Shown piece after piece: positions 25,666 to 35,101 of a stretch of DNA of 64,000 bases. The stretch covers positions 62,001-126,000 of the forward strand of contig NZ_JAPDKN010000014.1 of NCBI RefSeq assembly GCF_026163565.1, in the 5' to 3' direction. The notes below the pieces were generated by a model that searched no databases, was not told the DNA's origin, and was given only the letters and a program-made list of their open reading frames with translations. The translations under genes were made by a program, and so were the position numbers. Source of the DNA: Chryseobacterium sp. YIM B08800 (GTDB lineage Bacteria; Bacteroidota; Bacteroidia; Flavobacteriales; Weeksellaceae). Each line of letters opens with the position of its first letter. The first letter of the stretch is position 1.

Positions 25666-27372
25666 ATGAAAATTTTACTTTACCTATCTATTTCAGCATT
25701 ATTCATCAGCAGTTGTCAAACCCAAAAATCAGCAGAATCACTTTATTTTGGCGGAACTATTTTGACAATGGAAGATTCTTCTCCTCAGGTAGAATCTGTC
25801 GTCGTAAAAAATGGAAAGATATTTTTTGCAGGATCTAAAACTGATGCAAATCTTCATATCAACAATAAAACAAAGATGATTGATCTGAAAGGCAGAACTT
25901 TGTTACCAGGTTTTATAGATGTTCATGGTCATTTCACTTCAAGAGCAGGATTGATACAGGCGATAGATCTATTTCCTGAACCTTATGGTACGGTTAATTC
26001 TATTAAAGATTTACAAAATACTATTAGAAATTCTATTCAAAAAAATAAAATTTCAAACAACCAACCAGTTATAGGAAATGGATATGATGATGCGATTATG
26101 ACAGAAAACCGACATCCAACAAAGGATGAACTTGATGCAATCAGCACAACCAATCCGATTATTGTCATTCATACTTCAGGTCATGCCAGTGTTGCAAATT
26201 CTGCGATGCTAAAGTTGCTCAACCTATCAGATTCATCAAAAGATCCTGAAGGCGGACATTTAGGAAGAGATAAGAGTGGAAAACTCAACGGAAAGTTAGA
26301 AGAGAATGCAAGTTTTATGGCTTTGCTTACTATTACAGAAAAAATGAAAACTGGTGATTCTAAAGCTCAGGCTATGAATAATCTGATGAAAGCTCAAGAA
26401 GAATGGTTGAGTTATGGGCAAACAACCATTTGTGATGGAAGAACCATGGGAGAAAGTGTAGATCTTTTGGAGCAAGCTGCTGCTGAAGGTTTGTTTAAAG
26501 CCGATGTCATTTATTTTCCGGATTACGAATACTTTAAAAAAGATTTAGATGTTTTTAAACCTAAATACATGAAATATAAAAATCATTTAAAACTTGGAGG
26601 ATTTAAATTTTCTGACGACGGTTCTCCTCAAGGTAAAACAGCCTGGCTTACACAGCCTTATCTTGTTCCACCTGAAGGACAATCGAAAGACTACAAAGGC
26701 TTCCCGATATTTACAGATGAAACTTTATATGAAGACTTAAAAACCTTATTTCAAAATCATATTACCGCACAACTTCACGTAAATGGCGATGCTGCAATAG
26801 ATCAGGCAATCCGTGTCATCAAAAAATTAAAAGATGAAAATATCTATACTCCGGAATTGCGTGCAACGTTGATTCATGTGCAAAACAGCCGCCCCGATCA
26901 CATTCAAAAAATAAAAGAATTGGGTGTTATTCCATCGTATTTTTCTACTCATACTTATTTGTGGGGAGATTGGCATTATTCAAGTGTTTTTGGTTCTGAA
27001 AGAGCTTCTTTTATTAGCCCTGCAAATTCGGCATTAAAAGCAGGAATTATTTTTACTATTCATCATGATGCTCCCGTTACTCCACCCGATCTTATCACTG
27101 CGGTTTATGCTGCTGTCAACAGAAAAACCCGCTCCGGAAGAATTTTAGGACCTGATGAAAGAATTACACCTCTTGAAGCTTTGAAAGCAATCACCATCAA
27201 CGCTGCTTATCAATTACAGGAAGAAAATAAAAAAGGCTCTATTAAAGAAGGGAAATTGGCTGATTTTGTGATACTTGATCAGAATCCTTTAACGATTGAT
27301 CCTGAGAAAATTAGAAGTATTAAAGTTTTAGAAACTATTAAAGAAGATATTCCGGTTTATATTAGAAAATAA
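25666..27372 (+). CDS. Amidohydrolase family lipoprotein (YtcJ-like)
   Basis: A 568-residue metal-dependent hydrolase with a lipoprotein signal peptide (lipobox ISSC, Cys17). The metal-binding DVHGHF (His87, His89) lies after the small beta domain, with later TLIHVQNSRPDH, and TIHHDAPVTPPD near the C-terminus. It ends in the typical GSIKEGKLADFVILDQNPL. The YtcJ/amidohydrolase-3 group acts on amide or formamide bonds; the substrate here is unknown, and membrane anchoring places it in the periplasm. It is divergent from hppA and convergent with ppa. Confidence 0.88.
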   Translation: MKILLYLSISALFISSCQTQKSAESLYFGGTILTMEDSSPQVESVVVKNGKIFFAGSKTDANLHINNKTKMIDLKGRTLLPGFIDVHGHFTSRAGLIQAIDLFPEPYGTVNSIKDLQNTIRNSIQKNKISNNQPVIGNGYDDAIMTENRHPTKDELDAISTTNPIIVIHTSGHASVANSAMLKLLNLSDSSKDPEGGHLGRDKSGKLNGKLEENASFMALLTITEKMKTGDSKAQAMNNLMKAQEEWLSYGQTTICDGRTMGESVDLLEQAAAEGLFKADVIYFPDYEYFKKDLDVFKPKYMKYKNHLKLGGFKFSDDGSPQGKTAWLTQPYLVPPEGQSKDYKGFPIFTDETLYEDLKTLFQNHITAQLHVNGDAAIDQAIRVIKKLKDENIYTPELRATLIHVQNSRPDHIQKIKELGVIPSYFSTHTYLWGDWHYSSVFGSERASFISPANSALKAGIIFTIHHDAPVTPPDLITAVYAAVNRKTRSGRILGPDERITPLEALKAITINAAYQLQEENKKGSIKEGKLADFVILDQNPLTIDPEKIRSIKVLETIKEDIPVYIRK

Positions 27373-27414
27373 ATTAATTTCGGAAATCTATTTTAATATT
27401 CAGATAAAAAAACA

Positions 27415-27448
27415 AAAAGGGTAAATGAACAGTTTCATTTACCCTTTT
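27415..27448. terminator. Bidirectional terminator between the amidohydrolase and ppa
   Basis: A perfect 15-bp stem (27415-27429 and 27434-27448) with a 4-nt loop has an A run on one side and a T run on the other, so it can stop both convergent genes. Confidence 0.85.
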
Positions 27449-27468
27449 ATATTTAAACAAAGAGAATT

Positions 27469-28080
27469 TTATCCTCCGTATTTGCTTGAATAATCATTTT
27501 GTGAAGCTACGATTACTTTTCTTGCGTGCTCTGCTCCGTAAACCTCCTGAATTCTACATTTTGCAGGCTCATCCGGTAAGTTTTTGTACGTTAAGAAATA
27601 GTGCATCAATCTTTTTACTTCAGCTTCAGGTAATTCTGAAATATCTCTGAAATGACCGAATGCGTGATCGCTTACCATTACGGCAACAATTTTATCATCA
27701 GCTTCACCTCCATCAATCATTTTGAAACCTCCGATTGGAATAGCTTCCATCAAAAGTCCTCCTGAATGAATATTGTGAGAGCTTAATACACAGATATCCA
27801 AAGGATCGTGATCTCCCATTGTAACGTCTGTTGCACCACTTTCTACTGCCAATTTCATTACTTCTTCATTACAGTAAGTTCTAGGAACAAAACCATATAA
27901 TGCAGGAATAATGTTAGAAAACTTCTGAGGTCTGTCTACTTTAAGGTAACCAGTTTCTTTATCTATTTCGTATTTAATTGTGTCTGAAGGTACTATTTCC
28001 ACGAATACATTGACCACGTTTGGCGCATCTTCTCCTGCAGAAATCCCATGCCACGGATGTGCTTTAAAATTTGGAATCAT
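27469..28080 (-). CDS. ppa: Soluble inorganic pyrophosphatase
   Basis: A 203-residue family I pyrophosphatase that hydrolyses pyrophosphate in the cytoplasm. The active-site Asp cluster is visible in GDHDPLDICVL (Asp-x-Asp-Pro-x-Asp), with KYEIDKETGYLKVDRP before it, the usual substrate-binding Lys/Glu/Arg stretch, and FLTYKNLP near the C-terminus. The gene lies under 2 kb from the membrane pyrophosphatase at 22796-25531, which uses the same substrate to pump protons. It is the last gene of a short minus-strand group. Confidence 0.93.
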   Translation of the reverse strand: MIPNFKAHPWHGISAGEDAPNVVNVFVEIVPSDTIKYEIDKETGYLKVDRPQKFSNIIPALYGFVPRTYCNEEVMKLAVESGATDVTMGDHDPLDICVLSSHNIHSGGLLMEAIPIGGFKMIDGGEADDKIVAVMVSDHAFGHFRDISELPEAEVKRLMHYFLTYKNLPDEPAKCRIQEVYGAEHARKVIVASQNDYSSKYGG

Positions 28081-28101
28081 TATTTATATTTATTATTTAA
28101 A

Positions 28102-28614
28102 TTAAGCTATTATTAAAATTTCTCTCCTCAAATCTTCGATAGTTTCTCCGATATAATCGTTATCATTCATGTAATTCATGATGAAAACGGTTTTATATTC
28201 ATTAAGATTCGGGTTATTATTAAGGCTTTCGTAGGTTTTGTGCAGCAAATCTATGATTGCATTTTTAGAATCTACGATATTCTGCCATGAATTTTTTGTT
28301 AAATAAAGTTGCTGTGAAGCATTATATTCAAACTCTTCGTTGATGGTTTTCTCGGTAAGAAATACAAATTCGTGAGCGGCAAGCTCTTTATCAAACTTAA
28401 GAATAAGATTTGAAGGTTTTATTCTTTCCAAAAAAAGAGTCATTCTTTCATAAGAATGGGTTTTATTTTCAGAATTCGATTTTACGGAAAGTAATTTTAT
28501 TTCCTGATTTTTTAAGTTGATGTACGAATACACAAATTGTCTCAGCAAAACCAAAAACGGAATTGCAATAACTAATGCGGCTGCATACGGTAAATAGTCT
28601 GAAAAATCTGTCAT
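28102..28614 (-). CDS. Membrane-anchored protein of unknown function
   Basis: The start is set at 28614 (MTDFSDYLPYAAALV); five codons further upstream is another ATG. The 170-residue product has one N-terminal transmembrane helix (about residues 9-28), then a polar cytoplasmic-looking domain. This contains FLERIKPSNLILKFDKELAAHEFVFL in two pieces, a helix-rich middle and an acidic end (NYMNDNDYIGETIEDL). I do not recognise a family. It lies 21 bp upstream of ppa and may share its transcript. Confidence 0.65.
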   Translation of the reverse strand: MTDFSDYLPYAAALVIAIPFLVLLRQFVYSYINLKNQEIKLLSVKSNSENKTHSYERMTLFLERIKPSNLILKFDKELAAHEFVFLTEKTINEEFEYNASQQLYLTKNSWQNIVDSKNAIIDLLHKTYESLNNNPNLNEYKTVFIMNYMNDNDYIGETIEDLRREILIIA

Positions 28615-28649
28615 AATTTGAGGTAGCAAAATTACTAATAAATTGGCTC

Positions 28650-29804
28650 TTAGGAAAGTTTTTTAAATAAATCTTCTTTTGAACTCTGAATGTAAACTAA
28701 ACCCAGTATGATTATTAGATAATAACCAATCATCATTCTGTTGACCATGGTAGGAAAAATCAAAAATCTAAGAAAAATGGAGAGATAAATAAACCCAAAA
28801 AATAGGTATGGCACAAGGTTTTTCTTGTGAATAGAAAATTTATTGTAAACAATTATCACAATAAAAATCAACAATAATAGGAAATATGATGAATTAAATT
28901 CAAATAATATTTTAGATTTAATAAAATGTAAATAATCCTGAAAATTAAACGGATCGGGGTTTGAAATCGGATACAGCTGAACTTTCGTAAACTGATTCAT
29001 AAATAATGTAGACCAGGAAATCTGATTAAAATACTGCACTACAGCGAATGAAAGAAATAAGTAAACAAAAGAAACAGCAAGTTCATTGTTTTTAATCTCT
29101 AATTTTTTTCTTTGAATAAAAATTAAAATATAAAAGAAAGCACAAAAAATAAAATATTCAGGTCTGGTTAAAATGCAGAGCATTGCAAAAATTGTTGCAA
29201 TAAGAAAGTTTCGTTTAATAATGAAAACATAAAAACTTAAAAGCAAAAGCAAGCAGGATAAACTATCCGGTGAAGCGTGCCTACTCGATTCTAAAAGCGG
29301 TTTGAAAAGCGATAATAAGATCGTTAACAGAAATGCTAACTGATGATTTTTCAATATTTTACTTAAAAATAAAAAGATAAAATATAGGATTAAAACATAA
29401 GATAATATCGAAATCAAAAATGTAGAAGTCGATGCCGCAAAACCAGCTTTAAAAAATAATAAATTAACAAAATTATAAAATGGTTTTACCGAAAACAATT
29501 GTAATTCTTCTTCAAAAATTTTTGGATTTTCTGAGATGATCTTGTAATAAGTATTTTCACCTTTTGCGGTTTCTTCATGCGAAAGATCAGACTCAAACAT
29601 TCCGGGTCTTTTTTCATCTAACTCAGCAAACACTTTTTGGTGGATTTCTTCAATCTTCATTTCAGGATATTCAGCTTTATAGAGCAATCCCATATAAGCT
29701 TCAATATCAACATTATAATATTGATGCGTATAAAGATAATACGACATAAAACATAAATAAACCGAAAGTAAAACCTTCAAAATAAGATTATTTTTCTTCA
29801 GCAT
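28650..29804 (-). CDS. Polytopic membrane protein (possible GT-C or EpsG-like family)
   Basis: A 384-residue protein with about nine hydrophobic helices and a large early non-membrane loop (residues about 35-105). The loop is rich in charged residues (AEYPEMKIEEIHQKVFAELDE). This layout, with an acidic loop after the first helix, is seen in GT-C-fold glycosyltransferases and O-antigen or EpsG-like proteins, but no diagnostic motif was found. It is 3 bp behind the PhyH-type oxygenase gene and on the same strand. Confidence 0.6.
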   Translation of the reverse strand: MLKKNNLILKVLLSVYLCFMSYYLYTHQYYNVDIEAYMGLLYKAEYPEMKIEEIHQKVFAELDEKRPGMFESDLSHEETAKGENTYYKIISENPKIFEEELQLFSVKPFYNFVNLLFFKAGFAASTSTFLISILSYVLILYFIFLFLSKILKNHQLAFLLTILLSLFKPLLESSRHASPDSLSCLLLLLSFYVFIIKRNFLIATIFAMLCILTRPEYFIFCAFFYILIFIQRKKLEIKNNELAVSFVYLFLSFAVVQYFNQISWSTLFMNQFTKVQLYPISNPDPFNFQDYLHFIKSKILFEFNSSYFLLLLIFIVIIVYNKFSIHKKNLVPYLFFGFIYLSIFLRFLIFPTMVNRMMIGYYLIIILGLVYIQSSKEDLFKKLS

Positions 29805-29807
29805 TTT

Positions 29808-30740
29808 TTACAGCTCAAATAAAGCAGGTCTTTGCGTAACCTCATGATAACAGACACTTTTTTCGTCAAAATAATGATAAACTAAGCTTTTTCTTGTTTT
29901 TGTTTTATCTAAATGCGGTTCTCCACCGTGAAGAATATTGGCATGCCAAATCAAAAGATCTCCTTTTTTTGCTCTAAAAATTTCTTTTTTCAATCCTAAT
30001 TCTTTCACTTTATTTTCAAGGAATTCTTCGTAAGCTACATAACTTTTTTTGCCAATTTTGAAAGCTGTTCCTTCATTATCGTAGTCAGAATTTAAGAAAT
30101 ATGGAAGCCTATGACTTCCCGGAATGTAGTGTAAAGCGCCATTTGTTTCATCCACATCTTCCAAGGCAATCCACACTCCTAAAAGCCCGCCCAAAGGATA
30201 AGTAGTCATGTGAATACTGTCTGAATGCGTTTTTTGCTGGCTTCCGTTGATAAAATTGATGCTCTGAAACAATTTAGCATCACCATCGATCAAAACAGAT
30301 AAAAATTCAAGTAAGTTTTTATCATTGCCGATATTTTTAATGATTTCAGAATGATGAATAACGAACATCAATTTACCGCCATAACGGAATTTAATGGTTC
30401 CATCTTTCATCAGTTTTTCAATCTCATCATTGATCTGATCGGCTGTTTCTGGCTTAAGATAATTTCTCAGAACCAAAAAACCATTATCATTAAAGCCTTT
30501 TGCGCTGGTTTTATTTTCTTCGGAAAGATTTTTATAAAATTCGGTATTGAAAAGTTTTTGCTCATCAAATTTTCTTTCATTTTTAGGCAAATGTGCAAAA
30601 TCTTTGCTTGAAATACTCGAAAAGTAGCTTTTATCAAGACCGTATTTTTTATAGAGCGGAATATTATGCTGTAATTTTTTTTTGTTGAAAAAATTATAAA
30701 TCATGTATGGCAACTTATAATTGCGAATCTTCTTTAGCAT
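29808..30740 (-). CDS. Phytanoyl-CoA dioxygenase (PhyH) family protein
   Basis: A 310-residue Fe(II)/2-oxoglutarate oxygenase. The metal triad is visible: HSDSIH gives the His-x-Asp pair, and LLIWHANILHGGEPH gives the distal His, followed by Arg in RKSLVYH for 2-oxoglutarate. GVWIALEDVDETNGALHYIPGSHR is the usual double-stranded helix core. Substrates of this group range from fatty acyl-CoA to natural products and cannot be read from the sequence. Neighbours are a polytopic membrane protein and an acyltransferase-like protein, all on the minus strand. Confidence 0.9.
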   Translation of the reverse strand: MLKKIRNYKLPYMIYNFFNKKKLQHNIPLYKKYGLDKSYFSSISSKDFAHLPKNERKFDEQKLFNTEFYKNLSEENKTSAKGFNDNGFLVLRNYLKPETADQINDEIEKLMKDGTIKFRYGGKLMFVIHHSEIIKNIGNDKNLLEFLSVLIDGDAKLFQSINFINGSQQKTHSDSIHMTTYPLGGLLGVWIALEDVDETNGALHYIPGSHRLPYFLNSDYDNEGTAFKIGKKSYVAYEEFLENKVKELGLKKEIFRAKKGDLLIWHANILHGGEPHLDKTKTRKSLVYHYFDEKSVCYHEVTQRPALFEL

Positions 30741-30812
30741 TGCGATCAGTTTGTAAATACTTTTATAAATTTAAGAATAATAAGCAGAACTATTCTAAAG
30801 AACGTGATTAAA

Positions 30813-31721
30813 TTAAAGTTTCATGATAAATTTCAAGCTTAGCAATTTTTTAATGATATCTTTTTTGGAATATTCAATCAGATGATAAGGACGAAGTTCG
30901 GGTCTGAAACCTCGGAAAAATTCTTCTACATTCGGCAATTCACTCCCTTCAAAATCAAAGATTTTGGTTGAGATATTTTCTTCTATACACTTGTCTATTA
31001 GAACAGAAGCGCCCGATACTTTAACCGATTCTTTATCATTAAATGTCCCCAAAAGTGCCACTGTAAAATCATCAAAATAAGTTACGATAATATTGATAAT
31101 TCTTTGGTTGAGATAAAAAGCCGAAAAATTCAAACAATTTGCCTCAAACATTTTTTTGAATATTAAAATGAAAGAATCTACATCTTCTTCTTTATTGGCA
31201 CCCAAAAAATTTTCTTTAATAAAACTTTCAGCCTCAGAAAAGCTGATGTTCCTGATTTCAGATTTTTTTACAACCTCTTCATCAAGTCTTAGTTTTCTTT
31301 TTCTCTTCGGAGAATATTTAGAGTAAACCGTTTCGTAGTTATCAGGAAGAATAAGAAAGTTCTTCTTAGAATTTAAGTGAGTTTTGAAATGATTAAACTC
31401 ATTAAAAGTATAAATTCTGATGAGATAATTTTTCTCTAAAAAGTTTAAAAACTGTTCGTTAATTTCTACATCATCCTCTCTTGAAAAAATTCCCAATTGC
31501 TGACAAAGCATCGGATTGTGAACGATTTTAATTTTTGATTTAAATACATAAGGAACAGGCATTATGGCTTCATAATCCTTATAAACCAATAATTCCCATT
31601 TTTTATCTGATGAAATATCTAAAAACTGTTTTGTAGCAGAATATTTTCGCTGTGCAGAATTTTCCAGGCATTGAGCATATTTTTCAAAATCAATTTCATG
31701 GTATTTTAATCTTTTAATCAT
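30813..31721 (-). CDS. Acyltransferase-like protein (GNAT/FemAB-type fold, probable)
   Basis: A 302-residue protein whose start ATG overlaps the stop of radC by 4 nt, so translation is likely coupled. The first third resembles the N-terminal half of FemAB-like enzymes. The second half contains KYSPKRKRKLRLDEE and a GNAT-like core with INIIVTYFDDFTVALLGTFND and KVSGASVLIDKCIEEN. The KRKRKLR segment is strongly basic. Function is unassigned; an aminoacyl or acyl transfer role is only a fold-based guess. Confidence 0.6.
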   Translation of the reverse strand: MIKRLKYHEIDFEKYAQCLENSAQRKYSATKQFLDISSDKKWELLVYKDYEAIMPVPYVFKSKIKIVHNPMLCQQLGIFSREDDVEINEQFLNFLEKNYLIRIYTFNEFNHFKTHLNSKKNFLILPDNYETVYSKYSPKRKRKLRLDEEVVKKSEIRNISFSEAESFIKENFLGANKEEDVDSFILIFKKMFEANCLNFSAFYLNQRIINIIVTYFDDFTVALLGTFNDKESVKVSGASVLIDKCIEENISTKIFDFEGSELPNVEEFFRGFRPELRPYHLIEYSKKDIIKKLLSLKFIMKL

Positions 31722-32395
31722 AATAATCCTTCGTCTGCAAAACTGGTATAAGCGTTTTGAGTAATAATTAAATGATCCAAAAGCTGAATGTTCATCACAT
31801 TTCCTGCTTCTTTCACTTGTTTGGTTATACTGATATCTTCTGCACTGGGTTTTAAATTTCCTGACGGATGATTGTGCGAAATAATAATTCCTGTCGAAAA
31901 ATGTTCTAATGCGGTTTTAAAGAGTATTCTAATGTCTACAATCGACTGATTAATTCCACCTTGCGTCAACTGAGCGATATGAATTACTTTATTGCTTTGG
32001 TTGAGAAATAAAGCCCAAAATTCTTCAGTTCTGAGATCTGATAAATATATTTTCAGAATGTTATAAGCATCTTTACTGCTGGAAATCAAAGGTTTTTCAG
32101 GGATTTCCTGATTAGCTCTTCTTCTCCCGATTTCCAAAGCAGTTGCAATTGAAATCGCTTTCACTTCACCTACTCCTTTGAATTTCATTAAATCTTTAAC
32201 CGTTAATAAACTTAGCTGATGCCAATTATTATCAACCGATGCCAGAATTTTTCGGCCTAATTCTACCGCTGTTTCTTCTCTGTTTCCGCTGCCCATAATG
32301 ATTGCCAAAAGTTCAGAATCAGAAAGTGAGTTTCTACCTTTCAGTAAAAACTTTTCTCTGGGTCTGTCGTCTTCTGCCAAAAATTTTATAGACAT
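31718..32395 (-). CDS. radC: RadC-family JAB-domain protein
   Basis: A 225-residue protein with an N-terminal helix-hairpin-helix (FKGVGEVKAISIATALEIGRR in parts, from residue 72) and a C-terminal JAB/MPN+ metal site: His174, His176 and Asp187 in SHNHPSGNLKPSAED. The name comes from a historical link to DNA repair that was later withdrawn for E. coli; the biochemical role is not settled. The acyltransferase-like gene overlaps its stop codon. A heptad-repeat region lies directly upstream. Confidence 0.92.
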   Translation of the reverse strand: MSIKFLAEDDRPREKFLLKGRNSLSDSELLAIIMGSGNREETAVELGRKILASVDNNWHQLSLLTVKDLMKFKGVGEVKAISIATALEIGRRRANQEIPEKPLISSSKDAYNILKIYLSDLRTEEFWALFLNQSNKVIHIAQLTQGGINQSIVDIRILFKTALEHFSTGIIISHNHPSGNLKPSAEDISITKQVKEAGNVMNIQLLDHLIITQNAYTSFADEGLL

Positions 32396-32554
32396 GGTTT
32401 TAGGGTTTAGGTTATGGGATTTAGTTGTTAGTTATTAGTTATTTAGTATTTTAGTTAATGAAAAAAAATATTAGTTTACTCGTATATTTATTAAATTCAT
32501 TCAACAACCATCAACCATCAACCATCAACCATCAACTATCAACTATCAACTAAA
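32396..32554. repeat. Inverted heptad-repeat element without a gene
   Basis: The left arm (about 32398-32458) is a chain of 7-8 nt units: TTTTAGG, GTTTAGG, ATTTAGTT, GTTAGTT, ATTAGTT. The right arm (32503-32553) is a clean tandem of CATCAAC units (four) then TATCAAC (two); read on the minus strand it is GTTGATG/GTTGATA. A core of about 45 nt separates them. The arms face each other, as around the four-helix-bundle genes, but there is no reading frame between. Confidence 0.7.
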
Positions 32555-33127
32555 TTAATAAAAAGCATACAAAATAATACTCTTTTTTGATTGATCTATA
32601 TGTTTTGCGGTTTCGTTAAAAGCTTTTATTGAAAGCATCGGACAACCCAAACTTAAACAGGCTAAATTCTGAGATTCATGATCTGGTACACATCCAAAAG
32701 AATGTAATACAATCGCCCTTTGCATTGCGTTGCTGTTGGTGGAATCTAAACCATTTAAACGATATGCTTTTCCGAATTGACCTGAATAACTTTCTTTAAT
32801 TTCATATTTTCCTAATGAAGATTGATATGAGCCTTCAACATTAGAAAATTTAAGTTGATTTGAATTTTTAATTACAGATCCTGAACCGTGAGAAACAATT
32901 GCTTTCTGTACAATTTTGTCATTTTTTAAATCATAAACAAAATACCGGTACTTTCCTGAAGTTATTTTAAAATTGATAAAAACAGCCAGGTTTTGATTGT
33001 AATTTTTATCCTTAATATAGTTTTTAAGTTCAGAAATCCTTTCTTTAGGCAAAATATCTGTATTTTCCTGAGCTTTTGATGGGTTACAGGAAATAAGAAA
33101 TAACAATGCAAATAGTAAAGATTTCAT
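32555..33127 (-). CDS. Murein L,D-transpeptidase catalytic domain protein (YkuD_2-like)
   Basis: A 190-residue lipoprotein (lipobox FLISC, Cys14). The catalytic region has His142 in VLHSFGCVP and Cys162 in SLGCPML, the S-x-G-C motif of L,D-transpeptidases of the YkuD_2 type. These enzymes cross-link or trim peptidoglycan stem peptides through a Cys thioester. The lipid anchor would hold it in the periplasm at either membrane. The gene lies 43 bp downstream of the LolD-like ATPase gene, and a heptad-repeat region follows its stop. Confidence 0.85.
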   Translation of the reverse strand: MKSLLFALLFLISCNPSKAQENTDILPKERISELKNYIKDKNYNQNLAVFINFKITSGKYRYFVYDLKNDKIVQKAIVSHGSGSVIKNSNQLKFSNVEGSYQSSLGKYEIKESYSGQFGKAYRLNGLDSTNSNAMQRAIVLHSFGCVPDHESQNLACLSLGCPMLSIKAFNETAKHIDQSKKSIILYAFY

Positions 33128-33170
33128 ATTTTAATTTTTTTAGAATCTTGTGTTTTTTCGAAATAATAAT

Positions 33171-33839
33171 TTATTCAATAATCAATCCGTCTTTCATCAC
33201 CAGTTTGCGGTCTGTAATTTCAGCCAATTGCGGATTGTGCGTTACAATCACAAAAGTCTGATTGTATTTATCTCTCAAATCAAAAAATAATCGATGAAGA
33301 TCATCTGCGTTTTTTGAGTCTAAATTTCCCGTCGGTTCATCTGCATAAATAATCTTTGGCGAGTTAATCAAAGCTCTTGCAACGGCAACTCTCTGCGCTT
33401 CACCACCCGATAATTGATTGGGTTTATGATGAATTCTTTCTGCTATTTTCAGATCTTCAAATAATTGATAAGCCTTATCTAAAGCTTCCTTTTCGCTGGT
33501 TCCTGCAATTCGGGTAGGCAGCAAAACATTTTCCAAAGCAGTAAATTCGGGAAGTAGCTGATGAAACTGAAAAACAAAACCAATATTCTGATTTCTGAAT
33601 TTTGAAATTTGTTTATCACTCATATAAATGAAAGATTGATCATTCAACAAGATTTCAGTATCGTATTTTTTAGGATCTGAAGGCGTATCTAAAGTTCCCA
33701 AAATCTGTAGCAATGTAGATTTTCCGGCGCCAGATTCTCCAACAATAGAGACAACTTCTCCCGTTTTGATGTGAATGTCAACTCCTTTCAATACTTCCAG
33801 ACTTCCATAAGATTTATGGATATTACTCGCTTTAATCAT
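33171..33839 (-). CDS. LolD-like ABC transporter ATP-binding protein
   Basis: A 222-residue ATPase with Walker [10 protein letters not shown] near residue 34, the Q-loop [16 protein letters not shown], signature [15 protein letters not shown], and Walker [10 protein letters not shown] with NLDSKNAD after it. This set is typical of the MacB/LolD/FtsE group, which drives lipoprotein release or tripartite efflux. The permease partner is not in the window. The -7 box ends 4 nt before the start codon, so the mRNA is probably leaderless. Confidence 0.88.
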   Translation of the reverse strand: MIKASNIHKSYGSLEVLKGVDIHIKTGEVVSIVGESGAGKSTLLQILGTLDTPSDPKKYDTEILLNDQSFIYMSDKQISKFRNQNIGFVFQFHQLLPEFTALENVLLPTRIAGTSEKEALDKAYQLFEDLKIAERIHHKPNQLSGGEAQRVAVARALINSPKIIYADEPTGNLDSKNADDLHRLFFDLRDKYNQTFVIVTHNPQLAEITDRKLVMKDGLIIE

Positions 33840-33843
33840 GCTT

Positions 33844-33851
33844 CAAAAATA
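33844..33851 (-). promoter_or_regulatory. Promoter -7 box for the LolD-like gene
   Basis: TATTTTTG on the minus strand is an exact TAnnTTTG. Only four bases (AAGC) separate it from the ATG at 33839, leaving essentially no 5' leader. Confidence 0.55.
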
Positions 33852-33940
33852 GTGATTTTTTCTTTTGTTTTGAAGTTTTGAATGTTGCTTTTAAGATGAA
33901 AATTTGACGTGTAAAATATTCATTTTGCAAGGATAAAAAT

Positions 33941-35095
33941 TTATGCTTTTCTGATCAGAATTCTAAAAGTGGTTCCTTTTCCTACTTCGGTTTGAGAAAT
34001 CCTAATATCTCCATTATGATACTCCTGCACTACCCTTTTGGCTAAGCTTAAACCCAATCCCCAACCACGTTTTTTCGTTGAATATCCGGGTTTGAAAGCA
34101 TTTTGCGCCTGATATTTTGTCATTCCGCTTCCGTTGTCTTTTACTTCTACCAAAATATTTTTGTTGCGTTCGAAAACCGACATTTGTAAAGTTCCCTCAC
34201 CTTTCATGGCGTCAACTGCATTTTTTACGAGGTTTTCAATTACCCAGCTCATCAGGATTTTATTGTGCGGAACCAAAATATTGTATGTTGGAAGCAGAAG
34301 TGTAAAATCTATCTTTCTTGAAATTCTTGTTTTCAGATAATCATAATTCTCTTGAATGGTTTCATTAAAGTTGGTGTCGTTTAATTCAGGGACTGAACCA
34401 ATTTTTGAGAATCTTTCTGAGATTGTTCTCAGTCTTTCAATATCTTTTTCTATTTCGATAACGCCGTCTGAATCGGGGTTTTCAAGCTTCATAATTTCCA
34501 TCCAGCCCATCATGGATGATAATGGAGTTCCAATTTGATGGGCGGTTTCTTTTGCTAATCCTGCCCAAAGATAACCTTCGTCTGTTTTTTTAACTGTTCT
34601 TAAAAACCAGAATGAAAATAAGAAATAACACAACACAAAAAATCCTAATAAAAATGGAAAATACTGAAGATTATTCAGCATTTTTGAGTTGTCATAGTAC
34701 ACAAACTGATTATTTCCACCTTGCACGATTATTTCTATCGGAGGATATTTTTTCTCCATTTTCTTAGCTTCAGCGATAATATTTTGAGAGTCGTCGCCAA
34801 TTTCTTTTGGTAAATGCTTATATTCTATAACCTGATCATTTTTATCTAAAATAATCATTGGAATTGTAGTATTTGAGCTATAAATAGCAAGAAGAAGCTC
34901 CTGAACTTCTAGACTGGGAGTCATGTCCTGTTGAAATTTTATGGCTTTCACCAAAATATCAACTCTCTTTACTTCATCTTTCTTTAGGTAATTTACCACC
35001 ATAGTTGAAGCAATCACAATCGCTACAACCACCAATGTCATCAAAGAAAAAATAAACCAGTTGTTGAATCTGGCAAAAATGGATCTTTTTTTCAA
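33941..35095 (-). CDS. Membrane sensor histidine kinase
   Basis: A 384-residue kinase with two transmembrane helices (about 12-36 and 146-165) around an extracytoplasmic sensor of about 110 residues. The phospho-acceptor His186 is in AKETAHQIGTPLSSMMGW. The ATPase domain has NLVKNAVDAM (N box), DNGSGM (G1) and GWGLGLSLAKRVV (G2). The response regulator is not adjacent. The gene lies 6 bp downstream of the dacB-like gene, so it may be expressed with that cell-wall enzyme. Confidence 0.92.
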   Translation of the reverse strand: MKKRSIFARFNNWFIFSLMTLVVVAIVIASTMVVNYLKKDEVKRVDILVKAIKFQQDMTPSLEVQELLLAIYSSNTTIPMIILDKNDQVIEYKHLPKEIGDDSQNIIAEAKKMEKKYPPIEIIVQGGNNQFVYYDNSKMLNNLQYFPFLLGFFVLCYFLFSFWFLRTVKKTDEGYLWAGLAKETAHQIGTPLSSMMGWMEIMKLENPDSDGVIEIEKDIERLRTISERFSKIGSVPELNDTNFNETIQENYDYLKTRISRKIDFTLLLPTYNILVPHNKILMSWVIENLVKNAVDAMKGEGTLQMSVFERNKNILVEVKDNGSGMTKYQAQNAFKPGYSTKKRGWGLGLSLAKRVVQEYHNGDIRISQTEVGKGTTFRILIRKA

Positions 35096-35101
35096 TTGTA
35101 T

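Noticed and set aside
32503..32553. CRISPR array
   Set aside because: The repeats are 7 nt long in direct tandem without spacers; there are no cas genes.
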